From contig NZ_JAMLDY010000017.1 of NCBI RefSeq assembly GCF_024211255.1, positions 20,769 to 84,768 on the forward strand: a DNA stretch of 64,000 nt, read 5' to 3'. Below the pieces are notes generated by a model, which was not told the origin of the DNA, searched no databases, and was given only the letters and a program-made list of their open reading frames with translations. Positions within the stretch are counted from its first letter, which is position 1; each line of letters starts with the position of its first letter. This DNA comes from Sphingomonas liriopis. Its GTDB lineage: Bacteria > Pseudomonadota > Alphaproteobacteria > Sphingomonadales > Sphingomonadaceae. The position numbers and the translations under genes are program-made. Below, one piece after another: positions 44,677 through 54,329 of this stretch.

Positions 44677-47033
44677 CAGTAGGCCACCCGGAAGTTGAGG
44701 CCGAACTCGCGCGGGCGAACCGCGGTGCCGACCGCATAGCCCGTCGAGAACACGCTGTAGTCGACCTGGGTCGATCCGCGCGTCGTCAGCACCGCGACGT
44801 TGGCCAGGTTCTTGGCGAAGACCGAGAACTCGTACGAGTCCTTGGGTCCGCGCACGCCCAGGAACACGCTGTTGTTCAGCAGGTCGCCATATTTGACGTT
44901 GATGAACGGATCCTCACGCTTGGGCACGTAGTTCGCTAGGCCGCGCACGAACACCTCGCGCTCCCCGCTGACGGGCACGCGATATTCGGCGTTGACGCTC
45001 GCGCCCCACGGCGCCTGGTCGCTCAGGCGACCGTTCAGGCGGCAGAGTGAGACGTTCTGCCCGACCGGCACGCGCGGCGCGCCGACCGAATCGGCGATGC
45101 CGTCGCCGTTGAAGTCGTTGCACGGCGCAGTCGCGTTCTTGAACTTGGCGTCGTTGTACGTCGCGCTCAGCCCCAGCTGGAGCTGCGTGCCGATCCGTGC
45201 GGACAGCGTACCCTCGACGCCGCGCACGCGCGCGTCGCCGTTGAACGTGAACGCGGCGTTGTTGTCGACGACGCCGTTCTTGCCCGACGAGACCGCAAGG
45301 TACGAGTTGGTATAGGCCAGGTAGTTCTTGAAATCCTGCTGATACAGCGCGAGCGTGAATTGCACGTGGCGATCGGCGAACGCGCCCTTGACGCCGACTT
45401 CGTAGTTGTTCGACGTCTCCGCCCTGGTCACCAGCAGGTTTTCGTCGAGCGGCACGGACGTGGCATTGATGCTGCCGGGACGATAGGACCGGCCATAGGT
45501 GGCATAGGCGGTCAGATCGCGGCTGAACTCGTGGCGATAGCTGGCGCCGCCGGTCAACTGACGGAACGTACGGTCGCGGTTGGCCGGGCCGATCCCGGAG
45601 CTGACGATCGGCACGGGGCCGAGGATCGCACCACTGAGCGTCGTGGTGAAATCGGCGACGGTCTTTGTCTCCTGATAGCGCAGCCCGACCTGAAGCTGGT
45701 CGCGATCGGTCACGCGGAACCGGTGATCGGTGAAGACCGCATATGTGTCGGACTTGCTCGGAATGTCGACGCCGACGTTGAGCCTGGGCACGAACTGCAC
45801 CGGCGTGCCCGCGGGCACGACCGAGAACAGATACTGGTCCTGCGCCACGTTGGTCTGCGTGGTGCCGTGCTCGTAATAGCCGCCCAGCAGGAAGTTCCAG
45901 AACCGGTCGCCCTGCGAGGTCAGCCGCACTTCCTGCGACACCTGTTCGCGGCCCGTGGTGAACGTCTGGTTCTGCGACAGGCCGGGGATGGAGCCGCCAT
46001 AGGCGATGTCGCCCGAGCGGCCCTGGTCGATGTTCTGGTAGCCGCCGATATAGTTGATCGCGACGCCGCCCAGATCGAGGTTCGCCGCCAGGCTGACCAG
46101 GTGGCCGCGATACGAGAAGTTGTTGGGCCTGGTCACCAGCGCACTACGATCCGCCGGCGTGAGGATCGGAGCGGTCGTCTGCCCAGGCAGCGTGAACAGC
46201 ATGGGGCTCTGGCGCGTGCGGTTGTTCAGATACTGGTAGGTCAGGTCGAACGACAGCCGCGAGGTCGGCTGGAACGCGACGCTCAGCCGCCCGCTCTCGG
46301 TGCGGTCGCGATCCTCGTCGCCGGTGCGCAGGTTGGTGACGCCCGTGCCGATGTTGCGGTCGAACAGCCCCGCGGCGCGCACGGCGAGGACGCCGGGGAT
46401 CAACGGAACGCTGACCGCACCCTGCGAGTTGATCCCTTCCTGCGTCGTCAGCGTCTGCTGAAAATAGCCATCGATCTCGTTGAGGTTCGCGCGCCTGGTC
46501 GCGATCGTGATCGCACCCGACGGCGACGTGCGACCGCGCAGCGTGCCCTGCGGCCCGCGCAGCACCTCGATCTGGCCGACGTCGTACAGCCCGCGGAACG
46601 CACTGCTCGAATCGAGCGGCGTCTCGTTGAAATAGATGTCGACCGTCGGCGAGGTGCCCGAATTGGGATCGAAACCGACGCCGCGCAGCGTGACCGAGTT
46701 GGTCGTCGGCTCCTTCGCCGTCAGGCTGAGGCCGGGCGCGAGCTGGTCGATCTCGGCGAAGCTGCGCAGGTTGAGCTTCTGGATCGTGTCGCCCTGGACG
46801 ACGTTGACCGACTTGGGCACGTCCTGCAGCCGCTCGGCGCGCTTCTGCGCGGTGACGATGATGTCGCCGCTGTCACCGCCGGGCGCTGGCGGCGAGGTGG
46901 CGGTATCCGCGGTCGACTGGGCCGCGGCGGGCGCGGGGTTCGTCGCCGAATCGGCGGCCTGCTGCGCCAGCGCGGGCGAGGACGCCAGCGCGAGGACCGA
47001 AACCGACACGATAGACAATGATTTGAAACGCAA
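44676..47033 (-). CDS. TonB-dependent outer-membrane receptor of the rhamnoside locus
   Basis: The receptor has a signal peptide (SIVSVSVLALASSPALAQQA), a plug with IIVTAQKRAERLQDVPKSV and IEVLRGPQGTLRGRTSPSG, and a barrel ending LNFRVAY. TTG 47033 preceded by GGGGAGG at 8 bases fits better than the upstream ATG 47084, and gives 785 residues. It closely resembles the receptor at 6164-8605, including the cysteine-framed loop with DFNGDGIAD (codons 45042-45122), a possible calcium site. It should take up rhamnose-containing glycosides and is the first gene of the GH operon. Confidence 0.88.
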   Translation of the reverse strand: MRFKSLSIVSVSVLALASSPALAQQAADSATNPAPAAAQSTADTATSPPAPGGDSGDIIVTAQKRAERLQDVPKSVNVVQGDTIQKLNLRSFAEIDQLAPGLSLTAKEPTTNSVTLRGVGFDPNSGTSPTVDIYFNETPLDSSSAFRGLYDVGQIEVLRGPQGTLRGRTSPSGAITIATRRANLNEIDGYFQQTLTTQEGINSQGAVSVPLIPGVLAVRAAGLFDRNIGTGVTNLRTGDEDRDRTESGRLSVAFQPTSRLSFDLTYQYLNNRTRQSPMLFTLPGQTTAPILTPADRSALVTRPNNFSYRGHLVSLAANLDLGGVAINYIGGYQNIDQGRSGDIAYGGSIPGLSQNQTFTTGREQVSQEVRLTSQGDRFWNFLLGGYYEHGTTQTNVAQDQYLFSVVPAGTPVQFVPRLNVGVDIPSKSDTYAVFTDHRFRVTDRDQLQVGLRYQETKTVADFTTTLSGAILGPVPIVSSGIGPANRDRTFRQLTGGASYRHEFSRDLTAYATYGRSYRPGSINATSVPLDENLLVTRAETSNNYEVGVKGAFADRHVQFTLALYQQDFKNYLAYTNSYLAVSSGKNGVVDNNAAFTFNGDARVRGVEGTLSARIGTQLQLGLSATYNDAKFKNATAPCNDFNGDGIADSVGAPRVPVGQNVSLCRLNGRLSDQAPWGASVNAEYRVPVSGEREVFVRGLANYVPKREDPFINVKYGDLLNNSVFLGVRGPKDSYEFSVFAKNLANVAVLTTRGSTQVDYSVFSTGYAVGTAVRPREFGLNFRVAY

Positions 47034-47071
47034 AATCGTCCTCCCCAGGAGATGATTGCCGCCCTTTTTCC

Positions 47072-47124
47072 GAGCGTACCACAATGTGGGATGGTCTCTT
47101 ACAGAATGACCGCGCGTCTGTCAA
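47072..47124 (-). promoter_or_regulatory. promoter of the TonB receptor/GH operon with a GAGCGTAC element
   Basis: On the minus strand TTGACA (47124-47119) is followed after exactly 17 bases by TAAGAG (47101-47096), a good sigma70-type promoter. GAGCGTAC (47072-47079, plus strand), just downstream of the expected start of transcription, recurs at 53465 and 57868 in the same region. Confidence 0.55.
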
Positions 47125-47143
47125 CATAACGATCGGTCGCGTA

Positions 47144-48430
47144 TCATAAGTCCTGGCTGCCCCACGGCCCCGACCGTCTCGCGCGAGCGATCGCACCGAG
47201 GTGACGCGCGCTGGGTTTGGGCGTACGCGTCTGCGTCGCGCGATCGACCGCCACCAGTCCGAACTTGGGCCGGTAGCCCATCAGCCATTCGAAGTTGTCG
47301 AACGCGGACCAGTGGACGTACCCGCGAACGTCGATGCCATCGCGCCTGCACGCGCCCAGCGCGGCGAGCGCGCCGTCGATGTAGCGGATGCGCAGCGCAT
47401 CGTCCTCGGTGCCGACCCCGTTCTCGGTCACCAGGATCGGTCGGCCCGACACCTTGGCCGCATAGCGCACAGTGCCGCCCAGCGCGGCGGGATACACCTC
47501 CTGGCCGAGCTGCGTCCGGGGGGTCTCGGGCGACAGGCGGACGGGGCCCTTCGGCCCGACCACCAGCCGGGTATAGGTCTGCACGCCGACGAAATCGTCC
47601 TGGCGCGCCGCCTCCAGCCACACGTCGTACATCGCGGATCGCATCGCGGTGCCGCGGCCCGGCGCGTCGGGCGAATCCTGGACGTCGTCCATCGCCAGCG
47701 TGTAGCCGACCGGCAGCGCGGGCCTGATCGCCTTGATCGCGGTGCGCGCGGCGGCATGGCAGGCGCGGACAATGGGCTTCGAGACGCTGGTGTCCGAGAA
47801 CAGGAAGGTCGAGAAATGGGTCGAGCCGGTCGCGGTCGCTGCGCTGGTTCGAAGGCGCGGCGACGGAGCGAACGAGAGGTTGGCCTCGTTGATCGTGCAC
47901 AACCAGCCGATCCGGTCACCCAAGGCGGCAACGACGCGTGCGGCATAGCGTGCGAACACGGCGGGCGCATTCTGGTTCTCGAACCCGCCCGACGCAGCGA
48001 ACCAGCGCGGCGAGGTGAAGTGATGCAGCGTCACGACCGGGGTCAGCCCGTGCCGCCGGCAGCAGTCGAGCATCCGCGCGTAATGCGCCATCTCCGCATC
48101 GGAGAATTGCCCCTCGGCCGGTTCCACGCGTGCCCACTCGATCGAGAAGCGATAGCTGGAGAATCCGAGCCGCGCGATTAGCGCGATATCGTCCTCAAAC
48201 CGGTGGTAATGGTCGATCGCGTCGCCCGACTTGTCGACGAACGGCGTCCCGCTCAGTTGCTCGAGCAGCCAGACGTCGCTGTTGACGTTGCCGCCCTCCA
48301 CCTGATGCGCCGCGGTCGCGACGCCCCACAGGAAGGCGGGCGAGGCGGCGCGCGCGACGGCGGCACCCGGCATCAGGCCGAGGCCCAGCGCCCCCGCGAT
48401 CACGGCGCGACGATCCGTATCGAGGCTCAT
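47144..48430 (-). CDS. beta-glucosidase, GH1 family, Tat-exported
   Basis: The 428-residue enzyme has the GH1 acid/base Glu in CTINEAN and the nucleophile Glu in LVTENGVG, plus FLWGVATAAHQVEG near the start and WSAFDNFEW near the end. A twin-arginine leader (TDRRAVIAGALGLGLMPGAA) predicts export to the periplasm in folded form. It hydrolyses beta-glucosides or related beta-glycosides. ATG 48430 overlaps the stop of the sugar MFS gene (ATGA); the two belong to the rhamnose operon rather than to the GH3/GH106 operon. Confidence 0.93.
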   Translation of the reverse strand: MSLDTDRRAVIAGALGLGLMPGAAVARAASPAFLWGVATAAHQVEGGNVNSDVWLLEQLSGTPFVDKSGDAIDHYHRFEDDIALIARLGFSSYRFSIEWARVEPAEGQFSDAEMAHYARMLDCCRRHGLTPVVTLHHFTSPRWFAASGGFENQNAPAVFARYAARVVAALGDRIGWLCTINEANLSFAPSPRLRTSAATATGSTHFSTFLFSDTSVSKPIVRACHAAARTAIKAIRPALPVGYTLAMDDVQDSPDAPGRGTAMRSAMYDVWLEAARQDDFVGVQTYTRLVVGPKGPVRLSPETPRTQLGQEVYPAALGGTVRYAAKVSGRPILVTENGVGTEDDALRIRYIDGALAALGACRRDGIDVRGYVHWSAFDNFEWLMGYRPKFGLVAVDRATQTRTPKPSARHLGAIARARRSGPWGSQDL

Positions 48431-49662
48431 CCTTCGTCCTCGAGCCTCGAGAAGCGCGCGCCGTAGAGCGCGACGACCGCGAACGCGATCGCGGGCAGGA
48501 CGAACGCGGCGGGCGCGCCATAGCGCTCCGCCATCAGCCCCATCGGATAGGGCAGCGCGACGCCGCCGCCGATCGCCATCACCATCGCCGATGCGCCGCG
48601 CTTGGCGCCCTTGCCCAGATCGCGCACGCCCAGCGCGAAGATCGTCGGGAACATCGTCGACATGAAGAAGAACACGCCGATCATCGCGATCAGCGAGACG
48701 CGGTCGATGCCCGCCGCGACCACCAGCGACAACACGACGTTGGCGACCGCGAAGATCGTCAGCAACCGGCGCGGGGTGACGCGCGCGAGCAGCGCGGTCG
48801 AGGCGAAGCGGCCGATCATGTACGTCACCAGCGCGAACGACAGCAGATACGCCGCCCCGCGCGTCGTCAGCCCGCTCCAGGTGCTCAGCGCCACGTTGAT
48901 GAACAGCGCGCCGATGCCGACCTGCGCACCGATGTAGATCGCCTGCGTCGCGACGCCGAGCACGAAGTGGCGTCGTTGCAGGATACCCCCCTCGCGACCG
49001 CCTTCGGTCGCGTGGCTGTCCTCCGAGATCTCGGGCAGGTGCGCGCGCGCGACGAACAGCGCAAAGATTACGATCGCGATGCCGATGCCCGCATAGATCA
49101 TCCGCACGCTGTCGTGCGCGCCCTGCGCGGAGGCGGCGGCGGGGCCGTCCGCGAAGAATAGCGTCCCGCCGATCAGCGGGCCGATGAAGGTGCCCAGCCC
49201 GTTGAACGACTGTGCCAGGTTCAGCCGCCGCGATGCGTCCTCGGGCGGGCCGAGCACCGCGACATAGCTGTCCGCCGCGGTCTCGAGACAGGCGAGGCCC
49301 GAGGCGAGGACGAACATCGACAGGACGAAGGGCAGGAACGTGCCCGCGGCGGCGGACGGGATGAACAGGAACGCGCCGATCGCGGTGATCGCAAGCCCCG
49401 TCAGGATGCCCACCTTGTAGCCGGCGCGCACAAGCCACAGGCCGGCCGGCAGGCTGACCACCAGATACGCACCGAAATAGGCGATCTGCAGCCAGGTCGA
49501 CTCCGCGGTGCCGACGTGGAGCGTGTCCTGGAAATGCTTGTTGAGGACGTCGAGCAGGCCGTACGCCAGCCCCCAGATGAAGAACAGGCTGATCGCGAAC
49601 GACAGCGCGACGCGCAGCGTGCGGCGCGGCACATCCGCCGCGTGGACGGGGACGAGAGGCAT
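48427..49662 (-). CDS. FucP-type sugar:H+ symporter (MFS)
   Basis: The 411-residue membrane protein has about 12 helices and the FucP-family signatures FFIWGLAYGLLDVLNKHFQD in helix 1 and LNLAQSFNGLGTF in helix 4. FucP carries L-fucose in E. coli; sphingomonad relatives carry other 6-deoxy or neutral sugars. In this operon L-rhamnose is the expected substrate. The start overlaps the lactonase stop (TGATG) and the stop overlaps the GH1 start, so translation is coupled on both sides. Confidence 0.88.
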   Translation of the reverse strand: MPLVPVHAADVPRRTLRVALSFAISLFFIWGLAYGLLDVLNKHFQDTLHVGTAESTWLQIAYFGAYLVVSLPAGLWLVRAGYKVGILTGLAITAIGAFLFIPSAAAGTFLPFVLSMFVLASGLACLETAADSYVAVLGPPEDASRRLNLAQSFNGLGTFIGPLIGGTLFFADGPAAASAQGAHDSVRMIYAGIGIAIVIFALFVARAHLPEISEDSHATEGGREGGILQRRHFVLGVATQAIYIGAQVGIGALFINVALSTWSGLTTRGAAYLLSFALVTYMIGRFASTALLARVTPRRLLTIFAVANVVLSLVVAAGIDRVSLIAMIGVFFFMSTMFPTIFALGVRDLGKGAKRGASAMVMAIGGGVALPYPMGLMAERYGAPAAFVLPAIAFAVVALYGARFSRLEDEG

Positions 49663-50579
49663 CACAAGGTCTCCAGATCGAGGTCGAGGCGATAGAGGCG
49701 GTTCGCGTTGCCGCCGAACAGCGCGCGGCGCTGGGACAGGCCGAAATCGGCGACGATCGCGTGATAGGCGGACAGATGCGCATCGACCGTGCCGAACAGT
49801 CGGTCGGTCGGCAGATCGCTGGCGAACATCGCGCGATCGGGGCCGAAGAGGTCGATCGCCTCGAGGATGAGCGGCCGGACGAGATCGGGCGTCCAGTCGC
49901 GCCGCACAAAGCCCATGCCCGACAGCTTGATCGCGACGTGCGGCAGCGCCGCGAGCGCGCGCAACCCTGCGCGCCACTGCGCGAGGCCGTCGGCGTCGGA
50001 CACGACGGGCATGCCCATGTGGTTGAGGAAGACCGGCACGTCGCCGTGGCGGGCCAGGACCGGCGCCAGCGCCGCCATCGGCCCCGGATAGCATTGCAGG
50101 TCGAACGACAGGCCGTGCGCCGCAAGCCGCGCGAAGCCGCGCTGCCACGCCGGCGACAGCGTCATGTCGTCGGGCGTATAGGTGCGCTGCGGATCGGCAT
50201 GCCAGTTGACGATCTGGCGGATGCCGCGCACCCGCGGCGATTCCGCCTGCCGTGCCAGCGCTTCGTCTACCGCCGGATCGGCCAGGTCGGCATAGGCGAC
50301 GATCGCCGTGGGCAGGCCGGTTTCATCGCCCAGCCGCTCGAGCCAGACGGTTTCGTCCCACGCCTGATCGGCGCACGCGCCGGCATCGACATGGACCGCG
50401 CCAAGGACCCGCCACGCCGCAGTCTCTGCCTGGTAATCTGCCGGCAGATAGGTCCGCGCGATCGGCGAGACGTCACCATTGGGGCCCGACGCGTCGAACG
50501 GCGGCGTCAGCCAGTCGTAGCGCAGGTGATCGAGATCCCAGAAATGGACGTGCGCATCGACGAAGGGAATGTCTGTCAT
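49662..50579 (-). CDS. LRA2: amidohydrolase-2 lactonase, probable L-rhamnono-1,4-lactonase
   Basis: The 305-residue protein belongs to the TIM-barrel amidohydrolase-2 group, with the metal motif HVHFWD near residue 10 and later HxD-type ligands (RQIVNWHAD; VFLNHMG). Relatives include L-fuconolactonase and L-rhamnono-lactonase. With a rhamnose dehydrogenase, dehydratase, 4-dehydrogenase and hydrolase in the same locus, opening of L-rhamnono-lactone is the natural role and completes the LRA pathway. It lies between the SDR and the MFS gene in the leftward operon. Confidence 0.78.
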   Translation of the reverse strand: MTDIPFVDAHVHFWDLDHLRYDWLTPPFDASGPNGDVSPIARTYLPADYQAETAAWRVLGAVHVDAGACADQAWDETVWLERLGDETGLPTAIVAYADLADPAVDEALARQAESPRVRGIRQIVNWHADPQRTYTPDDMTLSPAWQRGFARLAAHGLSFDLQCYPGPMAALAPVLARHGDVPVFLNHMGMPVVSDADGLAQWRAGLRALAALPHVAIKLSGMGFVRRDWTPDLVRPLILEAIDLFGPDRAMFASDLPTDRLFGTVDAHLSAYHAIVADFGLSQRRALFGGNANRLYRLDLDLETL

Positions 50580-50633
50580 TGGCCTCCCCTGGAGGAACGC
50601 CCGGTCTTCCGGGTCGTCCTGGTCCGGTTCCGA

Positions 50634-51383
50634 TCAGAAGGTGGTGCGACCGCCGGACGTGTCGAAGGTCGCAGCGGTCGTGAAGCTGCATTCCTCGCTC
50701 GCCATGAAGCACACCATGGCGGCGGATTCGGATACCTCCCCCAGCCGTCCCATCGGGATCTTGGAGCGCATGTAGTCGACCTGGCTTTGCGGCATCTGGT
50801 CGAGGATCGGGCTTTCGAACGTCGCCGGCGTGATCGCGTTGGCCAGCACGCCCTTGCCCGCCAGTTCCTTGCCGAGCGACTTGGTGAAGCCGATCACGGC
50901 GGCCTTCGATGCGGAATAGGCGCTGGCGTTGGGGTTACCCTCCTTGCCCGCGACCGACGACACGTTGACGATCCGGCCATAGCCCTGCGCCAGCATCGTC
51001 GGCACGATCGCGCGGTTGCAATAGAACAGCCCGTTGACGTTGATGTCGATCACGCGCCGCCAGCTGTCGAGCGGAAACTCATGCACCGGCACGGTCGCGC
51101 CGGTGATTCCCGCGGAGCAGACGAGCACGTCGACCTGCCCCAGCGCGGCGAGGCTTTCGGCGGCCGCACGCTCGACCGCCGCCTGGTCCGACACGTCGAG
51201 CGCGACGGTGTGCGTGGCGCCCACCTCCGCCTTGGCCGCGGCCAGGGTCTGCGCGTTCATGTCCCACAGCGCGACGCGACCGCCCTCGGCGACGATCCGC
51301 GCGGCGACCGCCTTGCCCAGCCCCGACGCACCGCCGGTGATGATCGCGGTGCGGCCCTCGAACCGGCCGGACCACACGCTCAT
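50634..51383 (-). CDS. LRA5: SDR, probable L-2-keto-3-deoxyrhamnonate 4-dehydrogenase
   Basis: The 249-residue SDR has TGGASGLGKA near residue 17, SAGITGA at the NNAG position and the catalytic YSASK. The C-terminal CSFTTAATFDTSGGRTTF is characteristic of the sugar-acid SDR group that includes 2-keto-3-deoxy-L-fuconate and L-rhamnonate 4-dehydrogenases. It would oxidise the 4-hydroxyl to give 2,4-diketo-3-deoxyrhamnonate. Its start overlaps the FAH-family hydrolase stop (ATGA), the enzyme that uses this product. Confidence 0.78.
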   Translation of the reverse strand: MSVWSGRFEGRTAIITGGASGLGKAVAARIVAEGGRVALWDMNAQTLAAAKAEVGATHTVALDVSDQAAVERAAAESLAALGQVDVLVCSAGITGATVPVHEFPLDSWRRVIDINVNGLFYCNRAIVPTMLAQGYGRIVNVSSVAGKEGNPNASAYSASKAAVIGFTKSLGKELAGKGVLANAITPATFESPILDQMPQSQVDYMRSKIPMGRLGEVSESAAMVCFMASEECSFTTAATFDTSGGRTTF

Positions 51384-52228
51384 GCGAGTGCCGCCAGATC
51401 GAACGCGACGACGTCCTGCGACTGGGTGCCCAGCTTGTCGATCGCGAGCGTCATCGTGTCGCCGGCCTTCAGGAAGATCTTGTCCGGCTTCTTGCCTTCG
51501 CCGACACCCGGCGGCGTGCCGGTTATCATCAGGTCGCCGGGCATCAGCGTGACATACTCGCTGACATAGGAGATCAGCTCGTCGATCGGGAAGATCATCG
51601 TCTTCGTGTTGCCGGTCTGCATCCGCTCGCCGTTCAGGTCGAGCGACATGTCCAGATCCATCGCGTCGCCGACCTCGTCGGGGGTCACCAGCCAGGGGCC
51701 GGTCGGGCAGAAGGTGTCGTGACCCTTGCCTTTCGACCATTGCGTGCCCCGCTCCTTCTGGTTGAAGCGCTCCGACACGTCGTTGCACAGGACATAGCCC
51801 GCAACGTGATCGAGCGCGTCTTCTTTGGCGACGTGGCGGCACGTCTTGCCGATGACGACACCCAGCTCGACCTCCCAGTCGCCGTGCGTGGAGCCCTTAG
51901 GCAGCACGACCGTGTCGTTGGGGCCCGACAGGCTGGAGAGCGCCTTCATGAACATCACCGGCTCGGTCGGGATCGGCAGGTTCGATTCGATCGCATGATC
52001 GCGGTAGTTCAACCCGATCGCGACGATCTTGGAAATACCCGTGACGGGCACGCCCAGACGTGGATTGCCCTCCACCAACGGCAGCGTCTCCGCATCGACA
52101 TCGGCAAGACCGGCGATCGCCTCGACGGTCACATCGGCGATATGCCCCGACAGATCACGGATGCGGCCGTCGGCATCGACCAGCCCGGGCTTCTCGGCGC
52201 CCTTGGCGCCATAGCGGCAGAGTTTCAT
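51380..52228 (-). CDS. LRA6: FAH family hydrolase, probable 2,4-diketo-3-deoxy-L-rhamnonate hydrolase
   Basis: The 282-residue protein is a fumarylacetoacetate hydrolase-fold enzyme: IVAIGLNYRDHAIESN, the metal ligands in DWEVELGVVIGKT, and LMITGTPPGVGEGKKPDKIF near the end. LRA6 of the Sphingomonas L-rhamnose pathway is exactly this family and cleaves the diketo acid to pyruvate and L-lactate. The neighbours (dehydratase upstream, 4-dehydrogenase downstream with ATGA overlap) make that assignment likely. Acylpyruvate hydrolases of aromatic pathways are the alternative. Confidence 0.82.
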   Translation of the reverse strand: MKLCRYGAKGAEKPGLVDADGRIRDLSGHIADVTVEAIAGLADVDAETLPLVEGNPRLGVPVTGISKIVAIGLNYRDHAIESNLPIPTEPVMFMKALSSLSGPNDTVVLPKGSTHGDWEVELGVVIGKTCRHVAKEDALDHVAGYVLCNDVSERFNQKERGTQWSKGKGHDTFCPTGPWLVTPDEVGDAMDLDMSLDLNGERMQTGNTKTMIFPIDELISYVSEYVTLMPGDLMITGTPPGVGEGKKPDKIFLKAGDTMTLAIDKLGTQSQDVVAFDLAALA

Positions 52229-52238
52229 GGGTAAGTCC

Positions 52239-53420
52239 TCAGTGCGTGTAGGGGCGGTGAAGCGGGATGTCGCGGTTCAGCTCGACGCCGAAGCCGGGCC
52301 TGTCGAGCGCGCCGGCCTTCATCCGGCCGTTGACGGGTACCGGCTCGCCGAGCAGCTGCGGCGCGAACATCGGCACCACCTCGGTGGGTCCCGGGTGCAT
52401 CATCAGGAATTCGGCGAATGGCGAATTGTGGCGCGTGACGACGAAGTGATAGCTGTAGACGCTCGACCCGTGCGGGATGACCAGCTTGCCCTTGGCGTCC
52501 GCCAGTGCGGAAATCTTGAGCAGCTCGGTCACGCCGCCGCACCAGCCCACGTCGGGCTGGATGATGTCGCAGCAGTCCATCTCCATGAGCATGCGGAAAC
52601 CCCAGCGCGTCGCCTCGTGCTCGCCGGTCGTCACCAGCATGCCGCGGGGCACGTTGCGCTTCAGTTCGGCGTAGCCCCAGTAATCGTCGGGGCTGATCGC
52701 CTCCTCGATCCATTTCAGGCCATGCTCGTGGCACGCGATCGCCAGCCGGGTGGCGTAATCGACGTCGAGCGCCATCCAGCAATCGTACATCAGCCAGAAA
52801 TCGGGGCCGCATTTCGCGCGCATGTCCGCGAGCAGTTCGACGTTCTTCCGCAATCCTTCCAGCCCCTCGGCCGGTCCGTGATGCAGCGGCAGCTTGCCGC
52901 CGATGAAGCCGAGCTCCTTGGCGACATCCGGGCGCGCGCCCGTGGCGTAGAACTGCAGCTCGTCACGCACCGCGCCGCCCAGCAGATGATAGACCGGCTC
53001 CTGCCGCAGCTTGCCGAGCAGATCCCACAGCGCGAGGTCGACGCCCGAAATGGCGTTGATGACCAGCCCCTTGCGCCCGTAATATTGCGTCGAGAAGTAC
53101 ATCTGGTCCCAGATCTTCTCATACTCGGTCGGATCGCGCCCCTCGAGGAAGCGCGCCAGATGCTTCTCGACGATATAGCAGGCAGGCTCGCCGCCGGTGG
53201 TCACCGCGAAGCCGATCGTGCCATCCTCCGCCTCGATCTCGACCACCAGCGTGCCCAGCACGTTGATACCGAAGCTCTGCCGCGACTGGCGGTATTCGGG
53301 ATAGCGGCTCATCGGGGTCGCGATGTGATCGTCGATCCAGTGACCTGCACCCTGATCGTGATAGTCCGCGCCACCGCCACGTACTGTGAACGCACGGACG
53401 TGCTTGATCTTTGCGAGCAT
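52239..53420 (-). CDS. LRA3: enolase-superfamily sugar acid dehydratase, probable L-rhamnonate dehydratase
   Basis: The 393-residue protein has the mandelate racemase/enolase barrel with metal ligands Asp in [10 protein letters not shown], Glu in [11 protein letters not shown] and Glu in [12 protein letters not shown], followed by QPDVGWCGG and the His in [11 protein letters not shown]. These, with the long N-terminal capping domain ([20 protein letters not shown]), match L-rhamnonate dehydratases. It turns L-rhamnonate into 2-keto-3-deoxy-L-rhamnonate. ATG 53420 follows GGAGGGG. It is the first gene of the leftward rhamnose operon and diverges from the IclR regulator. Confidence 0.87.
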   Translation of the reverse strand: MLAKIKHVRAFTVRGGGADYHDQGAGHWIDDHIATPMSRYPEYRQSRQSFGINVLGTLVVEIEAEDGTIGFAVTTGGEPACYIVEKHLARFLEGRDPTEYEKIWDQMYFSTQYYGRKGLVINAISGVDLALWDLLGKLRQEPVYHLLGGAVRDELQFYATGARPDVAKELGFIGGKLPLHHGPAEGLEGLRKNVELLADMRAKCGPDFWLMYDCWMALDVDYATRLAIACHEHGLKWIEEAISPDDYWGYAELKRNVPRGMLVTTGEHEATRWGFRMLMEMDCCDIIQPDVGWCGGVTELLKISALADAKGKLVIPHGSSVYSYHFVVTRHNSPFAEFLMMHPGPTEVVPMFAPQLLGEPVPVNGRMKAGALDRPGFGVELNRDIPLHRPYTH

Positions 53421-53457
53421 GAATCCCCTCCTGCGGTTGGCCGCGTCATAACGGAAG

Positions 53458-53492
53458 GATACATGAGCGTACAATATGTATTTTCCACATAC
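53458..53492. promoter_or_regulatory. putative IclR operator region between the dehydratase and the IclR gene
   Basis: The 96-base divergent gap contains GTATTTTCCACATAC (53478-53492), an inverted GTAT/ATAC repeat with a 7-base centre, the kind of short imperfect palindrome IclR proteins bind. Directly left is GATACATGAGCGTACAATAT (53458-53477), which matches 17 of 20 positions with the element at 57861-57880. Autoregulation and control of the dehydratase operon are inferred. Confidence 0.45.
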
Positions 53493-53516
53493 TGAAACAT
53501 CGTGTAAGCCAGTGGG

Positions 53517-54329
53517 ATGAATAGGGAGAGATCTGAACTCCGGGGCCCGACGGGCCAAGCGACGAATACGGCCGGCAGCCAGACGCTGATGCGCGGCCTG
53601 GATGTGATCGAGGCGGTCGCGCAGGGCGCGAGGACGCTGCCCCCGCTGGCCGCGTATCTGGCGCTCAGCCGCAGCACGACGCACCGGCTGGCCTCTTCGC
53701 TCGTCGAGCGTGGCTATCTCGCCTTCACCCCGCGTGAGGGGTATCGGCTCGGGCCCAAGCTGATGCAGCTGGGGCATCTCGCGCGCGAACAGGCGGATAT
53801 CGTTCAGGTCGCGCGCCCGCATTTGGAGGCACTGGCGGAGGCGACCGAGGATACGGTGCATTTCGGCATCCTCGACGGCGACCATGCGCTGTATCTCGAC
53901 AAGATGCCCGGCAGGCGACGGATCACGATCTCGTCGCGTATCGGCGATCGCCAGCCGCTGACGTCGACCGGGCTGGGCAAGGCGCTGATGATCGACCAGC
54001 CGGAGACGTTCTGGACCGCGCGGCTCGACGCCGAGACGCAAGGCGGCGGGCCGCCGGTCGACCGCGCCGGCTGGCTGGCGCGGATGCACGCCTATGCGTC
54101 CGCGGGCCGCGCGTTCGACATCGAGGAAAACGAGGACCAGATCCGCTGCGTCGCGGCGCCCGTGCGCAACGTGGGCGGCGCGATCGTCGGTGCGCTCAGT
54201 GTGTCGAGCGCGGCGCAATACATGAACGACGCGCGCATGCAGGACCTGTCCGCGACGGTCGTTGCCGCCGCGCACGCCATCAGCCGAGACCTAGGATGGT
54301 CGCAAGAGGAGAGTAACGATGCTGCTTGA
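53517..54329 (+). CDS. IclR family transcriptional regulator
   Basis: The 270-residue regulator has an N-terminal winged helix ([16 protein letters not shown], then [20 protein letters not shown]) and the IclR effector domain ([24 protein letters not shown]). It is placed between the two halves of the rhamnose pathway, divergent from the dehydratase operon and overlapping by 11 bases the rhamnose dehydrogenase gene, so a 2-keto-3-deoxy-sugar acid or rhamnonate effector is likely, as known for KdgR-type relatives. ATG 53517 is the only good start and lies right behind the operator region. Confidence 0.9.
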   Translation: MNRERSELRGPTGQATNTAGSQTLMRGLDVIEAVAQGARTLPPLAAYLALSRSTTHRLASSLVERGYLAFTPREGYRLGPKLMQLGHLAREQADIVQVARPHLEALAEATEDTVHFGILDGDHALYLDKMPGRRRITISSRIGDRQPLTSTGLGKALMIDQPETFWTARLDAETQGGGPPVDRAGWLARMHAYASAGRAFDIEENEDQIRCVAAPVRNVGGAIVGALSVSSAAQYMNDARMQDLSATVVAAAHAISRDLGWSQEESNDAA

